Source: JAAZMI01 sp050948785 (GTDB lineage: Bacteria > Bacillota > Dethiobacteria > DTU022 > UBA8154). Taken from it: a stretch of DNA of 64,000 nucleotides. The stretch covers positions 186,001 through 250,000 of the forward strand of contig JBMNEM010000005.1 of NCBI GenBank assembly GCA_050948785.1, read 5' to 3'. The translations under genes were made by a program, and so were the position numbers. Numbering within the stretch: the stretch's first letter is position 1; the number at the start of each line of letters is the position of its first letter. Positions 42,039 through 50,467 of this stretch are shown here, piece after piece. Below the pieces are notes generated by a model. It did not search any database. It was not told where the DNA came from and was given only the letters and a program-made list of their open reading frames with translations.

Positions 42039-42683
42039 TTACTCATCCATCTCCCTATGTCCCGTCATCTCCTCATCAACCCAATCTTCCTCCACATATA
42101 CCATCCCGTTCCGGCCTTCTACCTTTCTGTTTGGTCCAGCTTTATAAAACTTACAGCTAAGCGGTCCATAGCAGAACGTTTCAAACCGGTACTTCTTCCG
42201 GCCTCTCGGGTTCCAGTTATCAATTATTATTTCCACCGGCATCCTACAACCCCACATGCAGCTACTACATTTAACTTCATAAGTCCTGGCAGCAAGTCTC
42301 CGATGTCCTCTTTCCCGGTAAACTTCCAGCTCCGGCGGCACCAATTCCCAGGGTGCTGATGTGCTGGCCTGCTCTCCATCTGATATCTTAGATAACTTCG
42401 ATGCTTTATAGTAATCAACCGGTTCCATGTCTGGATCTGCAACAGGGAGGCATTCTCCAGAGATAACATCATTAACTTTGAAGTTGAATTTAGCTTGAGC
42501 TGCTTTGCCGATGCCAATGGAGAATATATTTTGATTTGGTGATATCGTTTCTTCCCCATCAATGGTTCCGGCGATTTTAATGGCATAGCCCAAATATGTA
42601 TGAGAGGCTTCATCAAATGAACGGGTTAGTCTTATTCGTGGCTGGATTGATGTGATTTGTCCGGTAAAGGTTGATTTACTCAT
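42039..42683 (-). CDS. hypothetical protein with central Cys cluster
   Basis: Not recognised. The 214-residue chain starts with a beta-rich region (FTGQITSIQPRIRLTRSFDE, then GYAIKIAGTI), followed by a cysteine cluster, CSSCMWGCRMPVEIIIDNW, and FCYGPLSCKFY, four to five cysteines suited to a zinc or Fe-S site. The C-terminal EEDWVDEE is acidic. It is linked to the SEC-C gene by a 2-base gap. Joint occurrence of the two as a mobile pair is inference from this locus. Confidence 0.55.
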   Translation of the reverse strand: MSKSTFTGQITSIQPRIRLTRSFDEASHTYLGYAIKIAGTIDGEETISPNQNIFSIGIGKAAQAKFNFKVNDVISGECLPVADPDMEPVDYYKASKLSKISDGEQASTSAPWELVPPELEVYRERGHRRLAARTYEVKCSSCMWGCRMPVEIIIDNWNPRGRKKYRFETFCYGPLSCKFYKAGPNRKVEGRNGMVYVEEDWVDEEMTGHREMDE

Positions 42684-42757
42684 TGTTGATAACCACCCCC
42701 CAATTTTTTGCTTCTTATATTTTGCAATTTTGTTCTACCAAAGTGATTTGATTGAAC

Positions 42758-44167
42758 CTATAAAATATTGTTACTAACCAATTCTAATTTTTCCCTTGAT
42801 TCGTTGCACTGCTTTAACATAGCCTCAGTCCAATACCTTAAAGCTTGTTCCTTTTCTCCTCTTTCCGCGTAAAGAAGAATTTCATCGACTAAACAATCGA
42901 CATTACAAATATATTGTTCAGCAGCTTGTGCAAACTTTTCTATAACAATATCACTTTTACCGATATTACTTACTCCAAGAAATATCCTCCTAATAGTTGG
43001 TTTAATTTCTTTAAGCAAGCAAACAAATTCATTCATATCATATAATTCATTTTCCACACAGCTTATAATTTTTTCATGCATTTGAGCCGCAATTGTTATT
43101 TTTGAGTTAAATTTAGTAATTAACTCTGCTCTAGATATTTCCTCATTCATGTTTTTAAGTCTGGTAGAATAATAGTCCTTGTTCCATTCGATTGTATATT
43201 TTTTATCTTGACTCCATTGAGTTCTGCATACCCAATTTCCATTGCTTTCATCCTGTTCATCATATGAAAAAAAGAGCCAAATACGTGCGTTATCTCCATA
43301 TTTTTTAAAGAATTCTTTATATAAATCTTCAATAATAAACACCAAGTTATCTCTATTGAACTTTAAATCCCTTAAACGGTATCCTGCAACAACCTTATAG
43401 AAATCATATCTATCTTGAACTTCAATATCCCTTTTTCCGACTATTAACTGGGGACTTTGTTGAAATTCAGATGCTCCGTATAATATATCACGATCATATC
43501 CAATCCTTTGAAGTTCCTCTGATATAACTTCCTTCATTCTACTAGGCACAATTATTCTTTCATAAATTAAATTATCAATACTTCTTGTACTCTTCCTTGC
43601 AACTTTACCATCAATCTTATCAAAGCCAAAGAGTAGAGCAGTGCCTCCTTGCAAAATTGAACGCTTATTCGTATAGGAAAAATTATAATCGTATTTTATA
43701 ATGTAGTCTTTTGTAAGGATCTTTTCAACACAATCTTCAGTAGCCCTTTTCAAGATTTCGTCTTCTGTTTTAATAAGATACTCTGCAAATAATTCTATCT
43801 CATCGCTCTCTATAGAATATGCTTGTGATTGATCAATTACATAAACTACTCCATTGCTATCACTTTGACTAGCATCGTCAATTGAAAAGAATAGTGCGCT
43901 TAAGGGAGATATTGTTAAATCTAATAACCTTGTGGGTTTACCATAATGCTGCATCTTGAAAAGAGTAGTTAAAATATCTTTTTCTGAATTATCCATTTCT
44001 TTTTTAATGTTTGCGGCCTCACTCTGGAGGCATGAGTCATTCCTAAATATAGACGGAGCAATATTCCAGGCTTTATTGGCCTGTCCCCGAAATAGATAAT
44101 TATTTTTATATTTTTCTGTGTAAGTAACATATTCTTGAAATGAATGAATAGTTTTTTCTTTCATCAC
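42758..44167 (-). CDS. FRG domain protein
   Basis: This 469-residue protein carries an N-terminal FRG domain: NNYLFRGQANKAWNIAPSIF near 25, FKMQHYGKPTRLLDLTISPL near 70, FFSIDDAS and VVYVIDQ. The FRG family is named after its F-R-G motif; its biochemical activity is unsettled and members are common in defence-rich islands. The C-terminal half (about 240-469) is helical and not recognised. It is AT-rich, monocistronic, and ends next to an IS256 copy. An anti-phage role is possible but unproven. Confidence 0.75.
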   Translation of the reverse strand: MMKEKTIHSFQEYVTYTEKYKNNYLFRGQANKAWNIAPSIFRNDSCLQSEAANIKKEMDNSEKDILTTLFKMQHYGKPTRLLDLTISPLSALFFSIDDASQSDSNGVVYVIDQSQAYSIESDEIELFAEYLIKTEDEILKRATEDCVEKILTKDYIIKYDYNFSYTNKRSILQGGTALLFGFDKIDGKVARKSTRSIDNLIYERIIVPSRMKEVISEELQRIGYDRDILYGASEFQQSPQLIVGKRDIEVQDRYDFYKVVAGYRLRDLKFNRDNLVFIIEDLYKEFFKKYGDNARIWLFFSYDEQDESNGNWVCRTQWSQDKKYTIEWNKDYYSTRLKNMNEEISRAELITKFNSKITIAAQMHEKIISCVENELYDMNEFVCLLKEIKPTIRRIFLGVSNIGKSDIVIEKFAQAAEQYICNVDCLVDEILLYAERGEKEQALRYWTEAMLKQCNESREKLELVSNNIL

Positions 44168-44284
44168 TGACTCCTCGATTTCCCAGCGGCAGAGAGACTA
44201 AACTATTTTTACTTTCTGGCTGGTAAAAATCGCATCCCTAACCCCAACAAGCTCAACTGTCAATGCCACTTGGCTACTGTTTTA

Positions 44285-45723
44285 GAGCTTGTCCCTAATG
44301 CCGTTGAATTTGAGTGACGTAGCATTACGCGATATTACTAACCTTTTCGGCATCACCCATTTCCAAATCAATAGTCAACCGTTTAATCTCAACAACCAGG
44401 ACGCTCATGGAACGGTACCCCTGGATGCGATGAGCGCGACGTTCAGCATCCAGTAGCGCTGCGGAGAGCCAGCGTTGTACCATGGTACCATTCTTCCAGT
44501 TCTTGACGTTTTTCACATTTTTGGTGACCATGCTAAATCCTGATTCTATAGCATTGGTAGAACGAAGACTTTTTTGAAGCAGGCCGGGGATCTCCAGCCT
44601 TAGAATAGTGATGGTTTCTTCCAGGCCTTCGCGCAAACTGGCGGCGGCATCAGGGTGGTCTTTTTTCAAACTATTTGCCAGGGCATGCAGTTTGTTCTTT
44701 GCTTCTTCAAAGGTCTCTGAACTCCAAGCTTGCTGTAACCTGCGTTTTACCCAGGTACGCTTGTAATTTGGCAGGTAATCGAGGATATTGCGCATCTTAT
44801 GTACCTGACAGCGCTGAACTAAAACGTGATGCCCAAATACAGTTTTCAAGGCCTTCCGAAGGGCCTTTGAACCGTCTATAACAGCCAGCAATCCATGGTG
44901 AAACTTTAGGCCCCGGTCAATAAGATCTGCCAGCAGATCCTGGCATACCTGGGCGTTTTCGGTAGAGCCGATACGCACGCCCATTAGAAGCTTTCTTCCA
45001 TCATTATTAATGCCCATGGCTACAATAGCCGTGTAATCGCCAAGCACCAAGCCGTCAATAAGCAAAACAGGGATATGCTCATCTCCAAACCGGCGGCTCA
45101 AAAGCTTTTTTGCTTCTGTTTCACTGGCTTTGATAAATCGCCTGCTGATCGTGCTTTTGGAGGTGCCGGATGTTTCTGCTACATCGCTGTAGTCTTCGAT
45201 TCCGTAAGTATAGTCCCGTGCGGACATCCCATACAACATGCGGCCAAGGGCTGCTTCAATCAGTTGCTCATCATTGGCGAATGCTTCATAGCTCGGGATA
45301 GGTAGCTCCCGATCCCTGATGACATCCCTAGCGCGAGGGCGTTTAATGGCCAAACGTTGATTGCCCAAGGGAACAGTAGTGTTTTGGTAACCGTGACGGC
45401 AGGCAGTTCGATCCGGGTTATGCTTGCCCTTCGGGCCGGCAACTGCCTCTACATCCTGTTCCATCATGGTCATCAAAGCCTGGATCCCAACAGCGGTACA
45501 AAAACTTGTGAAGCGGCCTTTAACAGCTTTCTGTATATCCAGCATGGTGAGCTGCTGAATAAAAAGGCCCTGCTGATCACTTTTTTCATTCGACTGTTTT
45601 ATGTTTTTATGGTATTCTGGCATTGGCGGTAACCTCCTGGTTTGGTTTGTTTACCCAAACCCATTATGCCATAACTGGGCCGGGTACCGCCACTTCAATT
45701 TCCACGGCTATTGGGACATCCTC
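44285..45723 (-). mobile_element. IS256-family insertion sequence, copy 1
   Basis: A 1439-bp element with imperfect 19-bp terminal inverted repeats, GAGCTTGTCCCTAATGCCG (44285-44303) and the complement of GAGGATGTCCCAATAGCCG (45705-45723). It carries one transposase gene. The flanks (CTGTTTTA on the left, TTAATCTG on the right) do not match, so no target duplication is left, unlike copy 2; an adjacent deletion probably followed insertion. Its right end cuts the sugar transferase gene. Confidence 0.88.
44325..45623 (-). CDS. IS256 family transposase
   Basis: This 432-residue DDE transposase of the mutator-like family has an intact length. The catalytic acids are in LLIDGLVLGDYTA, LLAVIDGSKALRKAL and STNAIESGFS; RCQVHKMRNILDYLP is the family signature. 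It differs from copy 2 at about eight residues (for example GYQNTT versus GYQDTT). Likely functional. Confidence 0.93.
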   Translation of the reverse strand: MPEYHKNIKQSNEKSDQQGLFIQQLTMLDIQKAVKGRFTSFCTAVGIQALMTMMEQDVEAVAGPKGKHNPDRTACRHGYQNTTVPLGNQRLAIKRPRARDVIRDRELPIPSYEAFANDEQLIEAALGRMLYGMSARDYTYGIEDYSDVAETSGTSKSTISRRFIKASETEAKKLLSRRFGDEHIPVLLIDGLVLGDYTAIVAMGINNDGRKLLMGVRIGSTENAQVCQDLLADLIDRGLKFHHGLLAVIDGSKALRKALKTVFGHHVLVQRCQVHKMRNILDYLPNYKRTWVKRRLQQAWSSETFEEAKNKLHALANSLKKDHPDAAASLREGLEETITILRLEIPGLLQKSLRSTNAIESGFSMVTKNVKNVKNWKNGTMVQRWLSAALLDAERRAHRIQGYRSMSVLVVEIKRLTIDLEMGDAEKVSNIA

Positions 45724-46172
45724 TTAATCTGTGCCCAGCCAGTAAGCCCTACCGGTACATCATTAGCACCATATTTATCTCTTTCTGCAATCAAATCATA
45801 TTGATTCCACAAGGCTGGCCTTGGGCCAATAATGCTCATCTGCCCAACAAATATATTCCAAATCTGCGGCAACTCATCTAATGAAGTCTTTCGTAAGAAC
45901 TTTCCTAGCTTAGTTATCCATTGATCAGGATTTTCTAAGAGATGGGTAGGAGTATCCTTTGGTGTATCAATCCGCATGGTACGGAACTTCAATATATTAA
46001 AGTGACTCTTATGTATCCCAACCCTTTTCTGCTTAAAGAGTACCGGGCCTTTGGAATCAAGCTTAATGGCAACTATAAGAATTAAAAATACAGGAGATAA
46101 TATGATAAGTCCTAATAAGGAAAGAACGATATCTATTAATCTCTTAATTTTCAAATATCCCACGGCTCTCAA
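45724..46172 (-). pseudogene. bacterial sugar transferase (initiating phosphoglycosyltransferase), 3' end removed by IS256
   Basis: The reading frame keeps the membrane re-entrant helix (LIDIVLSLLGLIILSPVFLI), PVLFKQKRVGIHKSHFNILKF with the FRTMR motif, KLGKFLRKTSLDELPQIWNI with the catalytic Asp-Glu, and IGPRPAL. It is cut at GLTGWAQIK where GLTGWAQINGR is expected; the last codons come from the IS. About 45 residues are missing and are not on the other side of the element. The enzyme would have loaded the first sugar phosphate on undecaprenyl phosphate in the polysaccharide pathway. Confidence 0.85.
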
Positions 46173-46177
46173 GCCCC

Positions 46178-46381
46178 CTAAACACCAACTTCAAAACTAT
46201 ATCCCAGGTTTTCTAAGTTATCTTTTCTTTTATGTGTTGCTTCATCTATAATGTAGGCTTTAATGCCCTTGTTTTCGTCTTTGGTATGTATTGTTAAGCT
46301 TTCAATTTCATGTTCTAAATCTGTTTCGAAAAAGTTATCTATTTCAAGATTTAATTTATTAATCAAGTCCCTAATTTTCAC
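46178..46381 (-). CDS. small hypothetical protein
   Basis: About 67 residues from GTG 46379-46381, which has AGAGGA 8 bases upstream (an ATG two codons earlier is too close to it). Acidic and helical (KLNLEIDNFFETDLEHEIES). Not recognised. It ends 6 bases before the sugar transferase start and may be a severed fragment. Confidence 0.4.
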   Translation of the reverse strand: MKIRDLINKLNLEIDNFFETDLEHEIESLTIHTKDENKGIKAYIIDEATHKRKDNLENLGYSFEVGV

Positions 46382-46624
46382 AATCATCTTCCTCTATATC
46401 GCTCTTAACCAGCATGACCTATCAAGAAGCGAAGGTGTTTTCTGTAACCCTTGTCATTACTTGCTTTAAGCGGTCTTTATCCATTTCCCATACTCACGGC
46501 TAAATTTTTCTGTCGTATTTTGTCAAATTATGCAGTATCTTGCATAACCCGTTTTTGCCTTCTGCTACATCTTGTGTTTTGCTTATCCCTTACACATAAT
46601 CACGTCGATTAATTTATCTTTTTA

Positions 46625-46765
46625 CTACCATAGCGCATCTAAAACTGTTGATTTACCAGAATCATTTTTACCTATTAACGCAGTTAAATTTGAAATTGGA
46701 ATGACTACTTCTTCTTTGTATCCTCTAAAATTCCTTAGCTTTACAACATCTAGCTTTATTCGTTG
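46625..46765 (-). pseudogene. N-terminal stump of an OLD-family ATPase/nuclease
   Basis: A 46-codon frame reads RIKLDVVKLRNFRGYKEEVV, then IPISNLTALIGKNDSGKS and TVLDALW before a stop. This is the N-terminal Walker A region of OLD-type (overcoming lysogenization defect) SMC-like ATPases. No start codon remains in frame and the rest of the gene (over 500 residues) is gone. No gene is seen in the rest of 46382-46840. Confidence 0.7.
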
Positions 46766-46842
46766 TTAATTACTACTTATGCTTCGCGCTGTTCATTATA
46801 TTTTTACCTCATGTAATCTCGAAATAACCCACGCCACCCCAT

Positions 46843-46970
46843 TCAATATCTAAGTGGTATGCCAGACCTTATTATTGGCACGTTTATCTTTTTCTCCCTG
46901 CAATAGTATTTAATCCCTGCTGTTGCAATATCAATATTATTTTTAGGCCCAATTCTTACGGTGTTCAAAG
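46843..46970 (-). pseudogene. 3' part of the DUF2971 gene, separated by an IS21-family element
   Basis: Read in frame across the 8-bp duplication, the 5' part ending KPLEALN continues here as TVRIGPKNNIDIATAGIKYY then CREKKINVPIIRSGIPLRY and a stop at 46843. This is the expected DUF2971 C-terminus, so the gene was intact before the IS21-type insertion at 46971-49655. Confidence 0.85.
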
Positions 46971-47211
46971 TGTTTTTTGCAAGTACTTTTTCCTAAAAGT
47001 TGCAAGTTGTTTTTCCATACTATTGCATCTCCATTTTCCATAATGTTGCAACCTCTGTTTCCCCACCCTCTACGGCAGGGAAACAGAGACCTTGCAGACA
47101 ATAATTGCCGTTTACATTAATACGCAAATACGCACTTTAATTATTTCACGCTTAATTGATGCTTTGAACAACATGGAGCTTTTTTGCTCTTTGACAATTT
47201 TTAATCAATGA

Positions 47212-47982
47212 TCATGCCGTTTTTCCTTCTTGGTCTACTGGCGCTATGGAATGGTAGAGCCCGTTGATGCTAGATTCCCTTAACCTGTTGTTTTCGCCCG
47301 GGAACAGGATAAGGTGACAATGATGCATGAGCCTGCCAACCAGGGCGGCCGTCATCTGCTCGTCATAGAGCACATTGACCCACCGGGAAAACTCCAAATT
47401 CGTATTTAGGACGATGGACTTTTGTTCATGTATTTCAGATAGGTAATCAAAGAGCAGCTGGGCGCCTGTACGGTCATAGGGAACGTAGCCCCACTCGTCA
47501 AGGATAATGACAGATGCTTTGTTCATTTTCTTAATAATCGTTCCTAATATCCCAGACTTTTTTGCTTCTGAAAGTTGGTTGACCAGTGCTGCAGTGCGGT
47601 AGAACCGCACTGGAATATTATTTTGGCAAGCAGCCACACCAAGTGCAGTGGAAAGCAAAGTCTTACCTGTACCGGTCCGGCCGTACATAATAATGTTTTT
47701 CTTTTCTTTGATGAAATTAAGGGATTTCAAGCTTTCCAGCATCAGGCCGGAAGGAAGAGTGATTTCATCAAACCGAATATCATCAAAGGTTTTGATGCTG
47801 TAGAAGCCGGCACTGTTTAGCAACTTGTCCGTCCGTCTTTGTTCACGGTTTTTCAGTTCAGCGGCCAGAAGCTTGTACAAATATTCCTGATGTGACTCGC
47901 CATCCGTTATCTGGGCCATATCGGCAAGGTTCCGGCTAAGCCTAAGCTTTTTGCAGCAATCAGCGATCTCCACGCTAAACAT
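47212..47982 (-). CDS. istB: IS21 helper ATPase IstB
   Basis: This 256-residue AAA+ ATPase has Walker A GRTGTGKTLLSTALG near 100 and Walker B ASVIILDEWGYVPYD near 155, plus the family end LEFSRWVNVLYDEQMTAALV. IstB assembles on DNA and stimulates the IstA transposase. It overlaps istA by 8 bases. Confidence 0.93.
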   Translation of the reverse strand: MFSVEIADCCKKLRLSRNLADMAQITDGESHQEYLYKLLAAELKNREQRRTDKLLNSAGFYSIKTFDDIRFDEITLPSGLMLESLKSLNFIKEKKNIIMYGRTGTGKTLLSTALGVAACQNNIPVRFYRTAALVNQLSEAKKSGILGTIIKKMNKASVIILDEWGYVPYDRTGAQLLFDYLSEIHEQKSIVLNTNLEFSRWVNVLYDEQMTAALVGRLMHHCHLILFPGENNRLRESSINGLYHSIAPVDQEGKTA

Positions 47983-49504
47983 TTGCAGTGCCCCCTCTCT
48001 TTAGGAAAGCGTCGTAAGCAACAAGATTAGCCGGCATCTGGCCCACATCCGGTATCTCTGCCCCTAAAGGCAAGGGCGGCAGCTCCGGCACATCGGCATA
48101 AAGGCGTCTGTAGAGGTTCTGCAAGCTGTCTGCATCGACTGCGCCATAACAAAGAGCCTGGTTCACCGTGTTAAGCGCGCTGTCAAAGCCAGTTCTGCCT
48201 GTAAGCTCTGCCAGCACCTTTAAAACCTTCCCTGTTTCCGTGTTGGAACAGCCTTCTAGAAACAGCTGCAGCTTGGGCGGCATCATTTCATAGACCCCTG
48301 TGTACTTTAAAGCCCGTGGTCGCCTGGCAAGCTGTCTCAGGTAGGGAAGCCAGTCCATGCTTTGCTGTTTACTATCGCCATAAAGGCGATGGTGTCTTAC
48401 AATTTCACGGTAGTTTTCATCCATCACAATCACAAGCGATGAGGTGAGCTTTAAATTTACCGTTGTGTTTACATATTTCGGGGAAACAGAGTACTCGTGC
48501 ATCCCCTTGTTCAGGTAAAACTTGCCCCAGTTATTGGTGGTAACGCTGGTCCTGCCGCTTAAGTCGAATTCGGTTTCAGAAAGCCTGTGGCAATGCTTAA
48601 GGTCTTCTTTAAACAGCATCTCAATTGTTTCGTCATGGCGGTAATGTTCCCTTTGAGCATCCTCTTCGCATATGTTCAGCAGCTGCCGGTTAAAGTCGGA
48701 AAGGGCAAGGAAACGGGGCATGGGAACAAGAAAATTGCGTCTCTGGTAACCAACCTTGTTTTCAACGTTACCCTTTTCGTACCCTTTCCCGGGATTCATA
48801 AAGACAGCTCTAAAACGGTAATGCTCACAAAACCGGCTAAAACGTTCTGTTATCTCACGTCCGCCGCCTTTGATGATTTTTGTCACTATGGTCTTCGCAT
48901 TGTCAAACCAGATCTCTTCTGGTACCGCGTTGATATGGCGGAAGATGGCATCCAGGCCCTCCAGCAAGCATTCTGTGTTTTCGCCATAAAACAGCTGCAG
49001 GTAACCTTTGTTGCTGTAGGGGAATGACAGCTCTAGATATTTTCCGGAGCGTCGCCTGCCATTTTCATAAAAATCTGCTGCACCGAAATCTGCTTGTGCT
49101 TCACCTGGGCGATGATTTAGGGGGAGGAAGCCCTCCCTGGCACCACTGAAAATTTCTTTGTGTTTTACGGCATAGTAGGAAGCAACAGTCCTGTAGGAAC
49201 AGTTAAATCCAGGCACTTCTTTTTTAAGGCGGTTGAACACCCTTTTGGCCGTATGCCGTTGTTTACGGGGTGCTTGCTTGTCCTCTTGAAGCCATTTGTC
49301 AATAATGCTTTTGTAGGAATCTAGTTTCGGACAGAGACGTCGTGCTGAAGCCGGTTTGGGAGTCGGTTCGTTGAAGTCTGTCATGTCAACGTATTTCTGT
49401 ACCGTTTTCCAATCCAAGCTTAATGTTTTTGCGATCCGTGATATATTTTCACCTTTCACGAAAAAGCGGGATCTGATATCACGTATCATATCCATTGTAA
49501 GCAT
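47975..49504 (-). CDS. istA: IS21 transposase IstA
   Basis: This 509-residue protein has an N-terminal helix-turn-helix (ISRIAKTLSLDWKTVQKYV) followed by a DDE integrase core: EAQADFGAADF (Asp), EIWFDNAKTIV (Asp) and GNVENKVGYQRR (Glu). Both genes are intact, so the element may be active. The ATG has AGGAAAGGAG upstream. Confidence 0.93.
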   Translation of the reverse strand: MLTMDMIRDIRSRFFVKGENISRIAKTLSLDWKTVQKYVDMTDFNEPTPKPASARRLCPKLDSYKSIIDKWLQEDKQAPRKQRHTAKRVFNRLKKEVPGFNCSYRTVASYYAVKHKEIFSGAREGFLPLNHRPGEAQADFGAADFYENGRRRSGKYLELSFPYSNKGYLQLFYGENTECLLEGLDAIFRHINAVPEEIWFDNAKTIVTKIIKGGGREITERFSRFCEHYRFRAVFMNPGKGYEKGNVENKVGYQRRNFLVPMPRFLALSDFNRQLLNICEEDAQREHYRHDETIEMLFKEDLKHCHRLSETEFDLSGRTSVTTNNWGKFYLNKGMHEYSVSPKYVNTTVNLKLTSSLVIVMDENYREIVRHHRLYGDSKQQSMDWLPYLRQLARRPRALKYTGVYEMMPPKLQLFLEGCSNTETGKVLKVLAELTGRTGFDSALNTVNQALCYGAVDADSLQNLYRRLYADVPELPPLPLGAEIPDVGQMPANLVAYDAFLKRGGTANV

Positions 49505-49655
49505 GCTCCTTTCCTCCTTGTATTTTTGGTTTCAAATACAAGGGTATATGTTATGACTTGCGCCTGCAATGGATTTGCAATACTAGGGAATTTCCAGTTG
49601 CAATACTAGGGAATTTTAACTTGCAACTTTCGGTAATTTTATCTTACAACAAACA

Positions 49656-50453
49656 GTTCAAAGCTTCAAGGGGTTTGCAAGGTACCTTTATATATGGAAT
49701 TAAGGCATCGTTTTTAACACGAAAATGCATCTTGGTAGGGTTTAAAACATATTTGTTTTTCTCATGTATAGCGGAAAAAACAAAACGATACTCTTTTTCT
49801 GGTTCGAATTCTTGTTGCTTATAGAACATAGAATACACTGTGCAAGCAACATACAGATCCAATGCGAGGTAACTAATGCTTTGATGGTCAGTGCGTTCGT
49901 CAAAGTCGTCAATTGACTTGACATTATACATTTCCGGGCGTAATTTAATTACATTATTCAAGGCCTCATTCAAATATTTTAATTGGGTTTCTTTATCATA
50001 GACCACTTCGCCATGCCACATAATCTTATTTTCAAATGATTTTAATAGAGTATTAAATTTGAATTCCAAGTTATAGCCCATACTGTCAGAAAACTCCGTC
50101 CATAGAAGTAAACTATCTGGGTCTTTAGAAAAGGAGACTATATAATACCCATTCATAGACTGCCCTTGAGCAAGCTGCCATTCATTTGTACTTTCAATTT
50201 CTTTCTCAAATGCTTCAATAAGCTTTTCTCGGAAACCTGTACACTTAATATTTTTTAAGATATGCTCTGCGAACAGTTGATATGTATACTTGAATTCCAT
50301 TTTGTCATTGAGAAAGTCACTTTTCGTTGCCCAAAATTGTTCATTATCAAAAATGCCTCGCACAGCCTCTACCGAAGTATAATGATATATGTAACCATCA
50401 TTTAAAATGCTAATCTTTATAATATCATCGATTTGATCCTTAATAATTATCAC
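49656..50453 (-). pseudogene. DUF2971 domain gene, 5' part (interrupted by an IS21-family element)
   Basis: The N-terminal block IYHYTSVEAVRGIFDNEQFW (near 20) and SDFLNDKMEF, then VSFSKDPDSLLLWTEFSDSM and EPEKEYRFVF, define DUF2971. The chain runs to KPLEALN and then into the IS21 end; the native last 38 residues are at 46843-46962. I place the start at GTG 50451-50453. A second insertion (IS256 copy 2) lies 7 bases upstream, removing its leader, so the gene is doubly disabled. Upstream is a KilA-N pseudogene. DUF2971 genes are often in defence-type islands; function unknown. Confidence 0.82.
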
Positions 50454-50467
50454 CCTGCTTATTCGTT

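Larger units (their letters stand above)
46971..49655 (-). mobile_element. IS21-family insertion sequence
   Basis: A 2685-bp element. Both ends read TGTTT(G/T)TTG(T/C)AAG, with AAAGTTGCAAGTT starting 25-26 bases in and a TATTGCA repeat further inward (an extra copy of TTGCAATACTAGGGAA lies at the right end). The exact 8-bp target duplication GTTCAAAG occurs at 46963-46970 and 49656-49663. It carries istA and istB and disrupts a DUF2971 gene. A hairpin CTCTGTTTCCC/GGGAAACAGAG lies inside the left end near 47053-47088. Confidence 0.88.
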
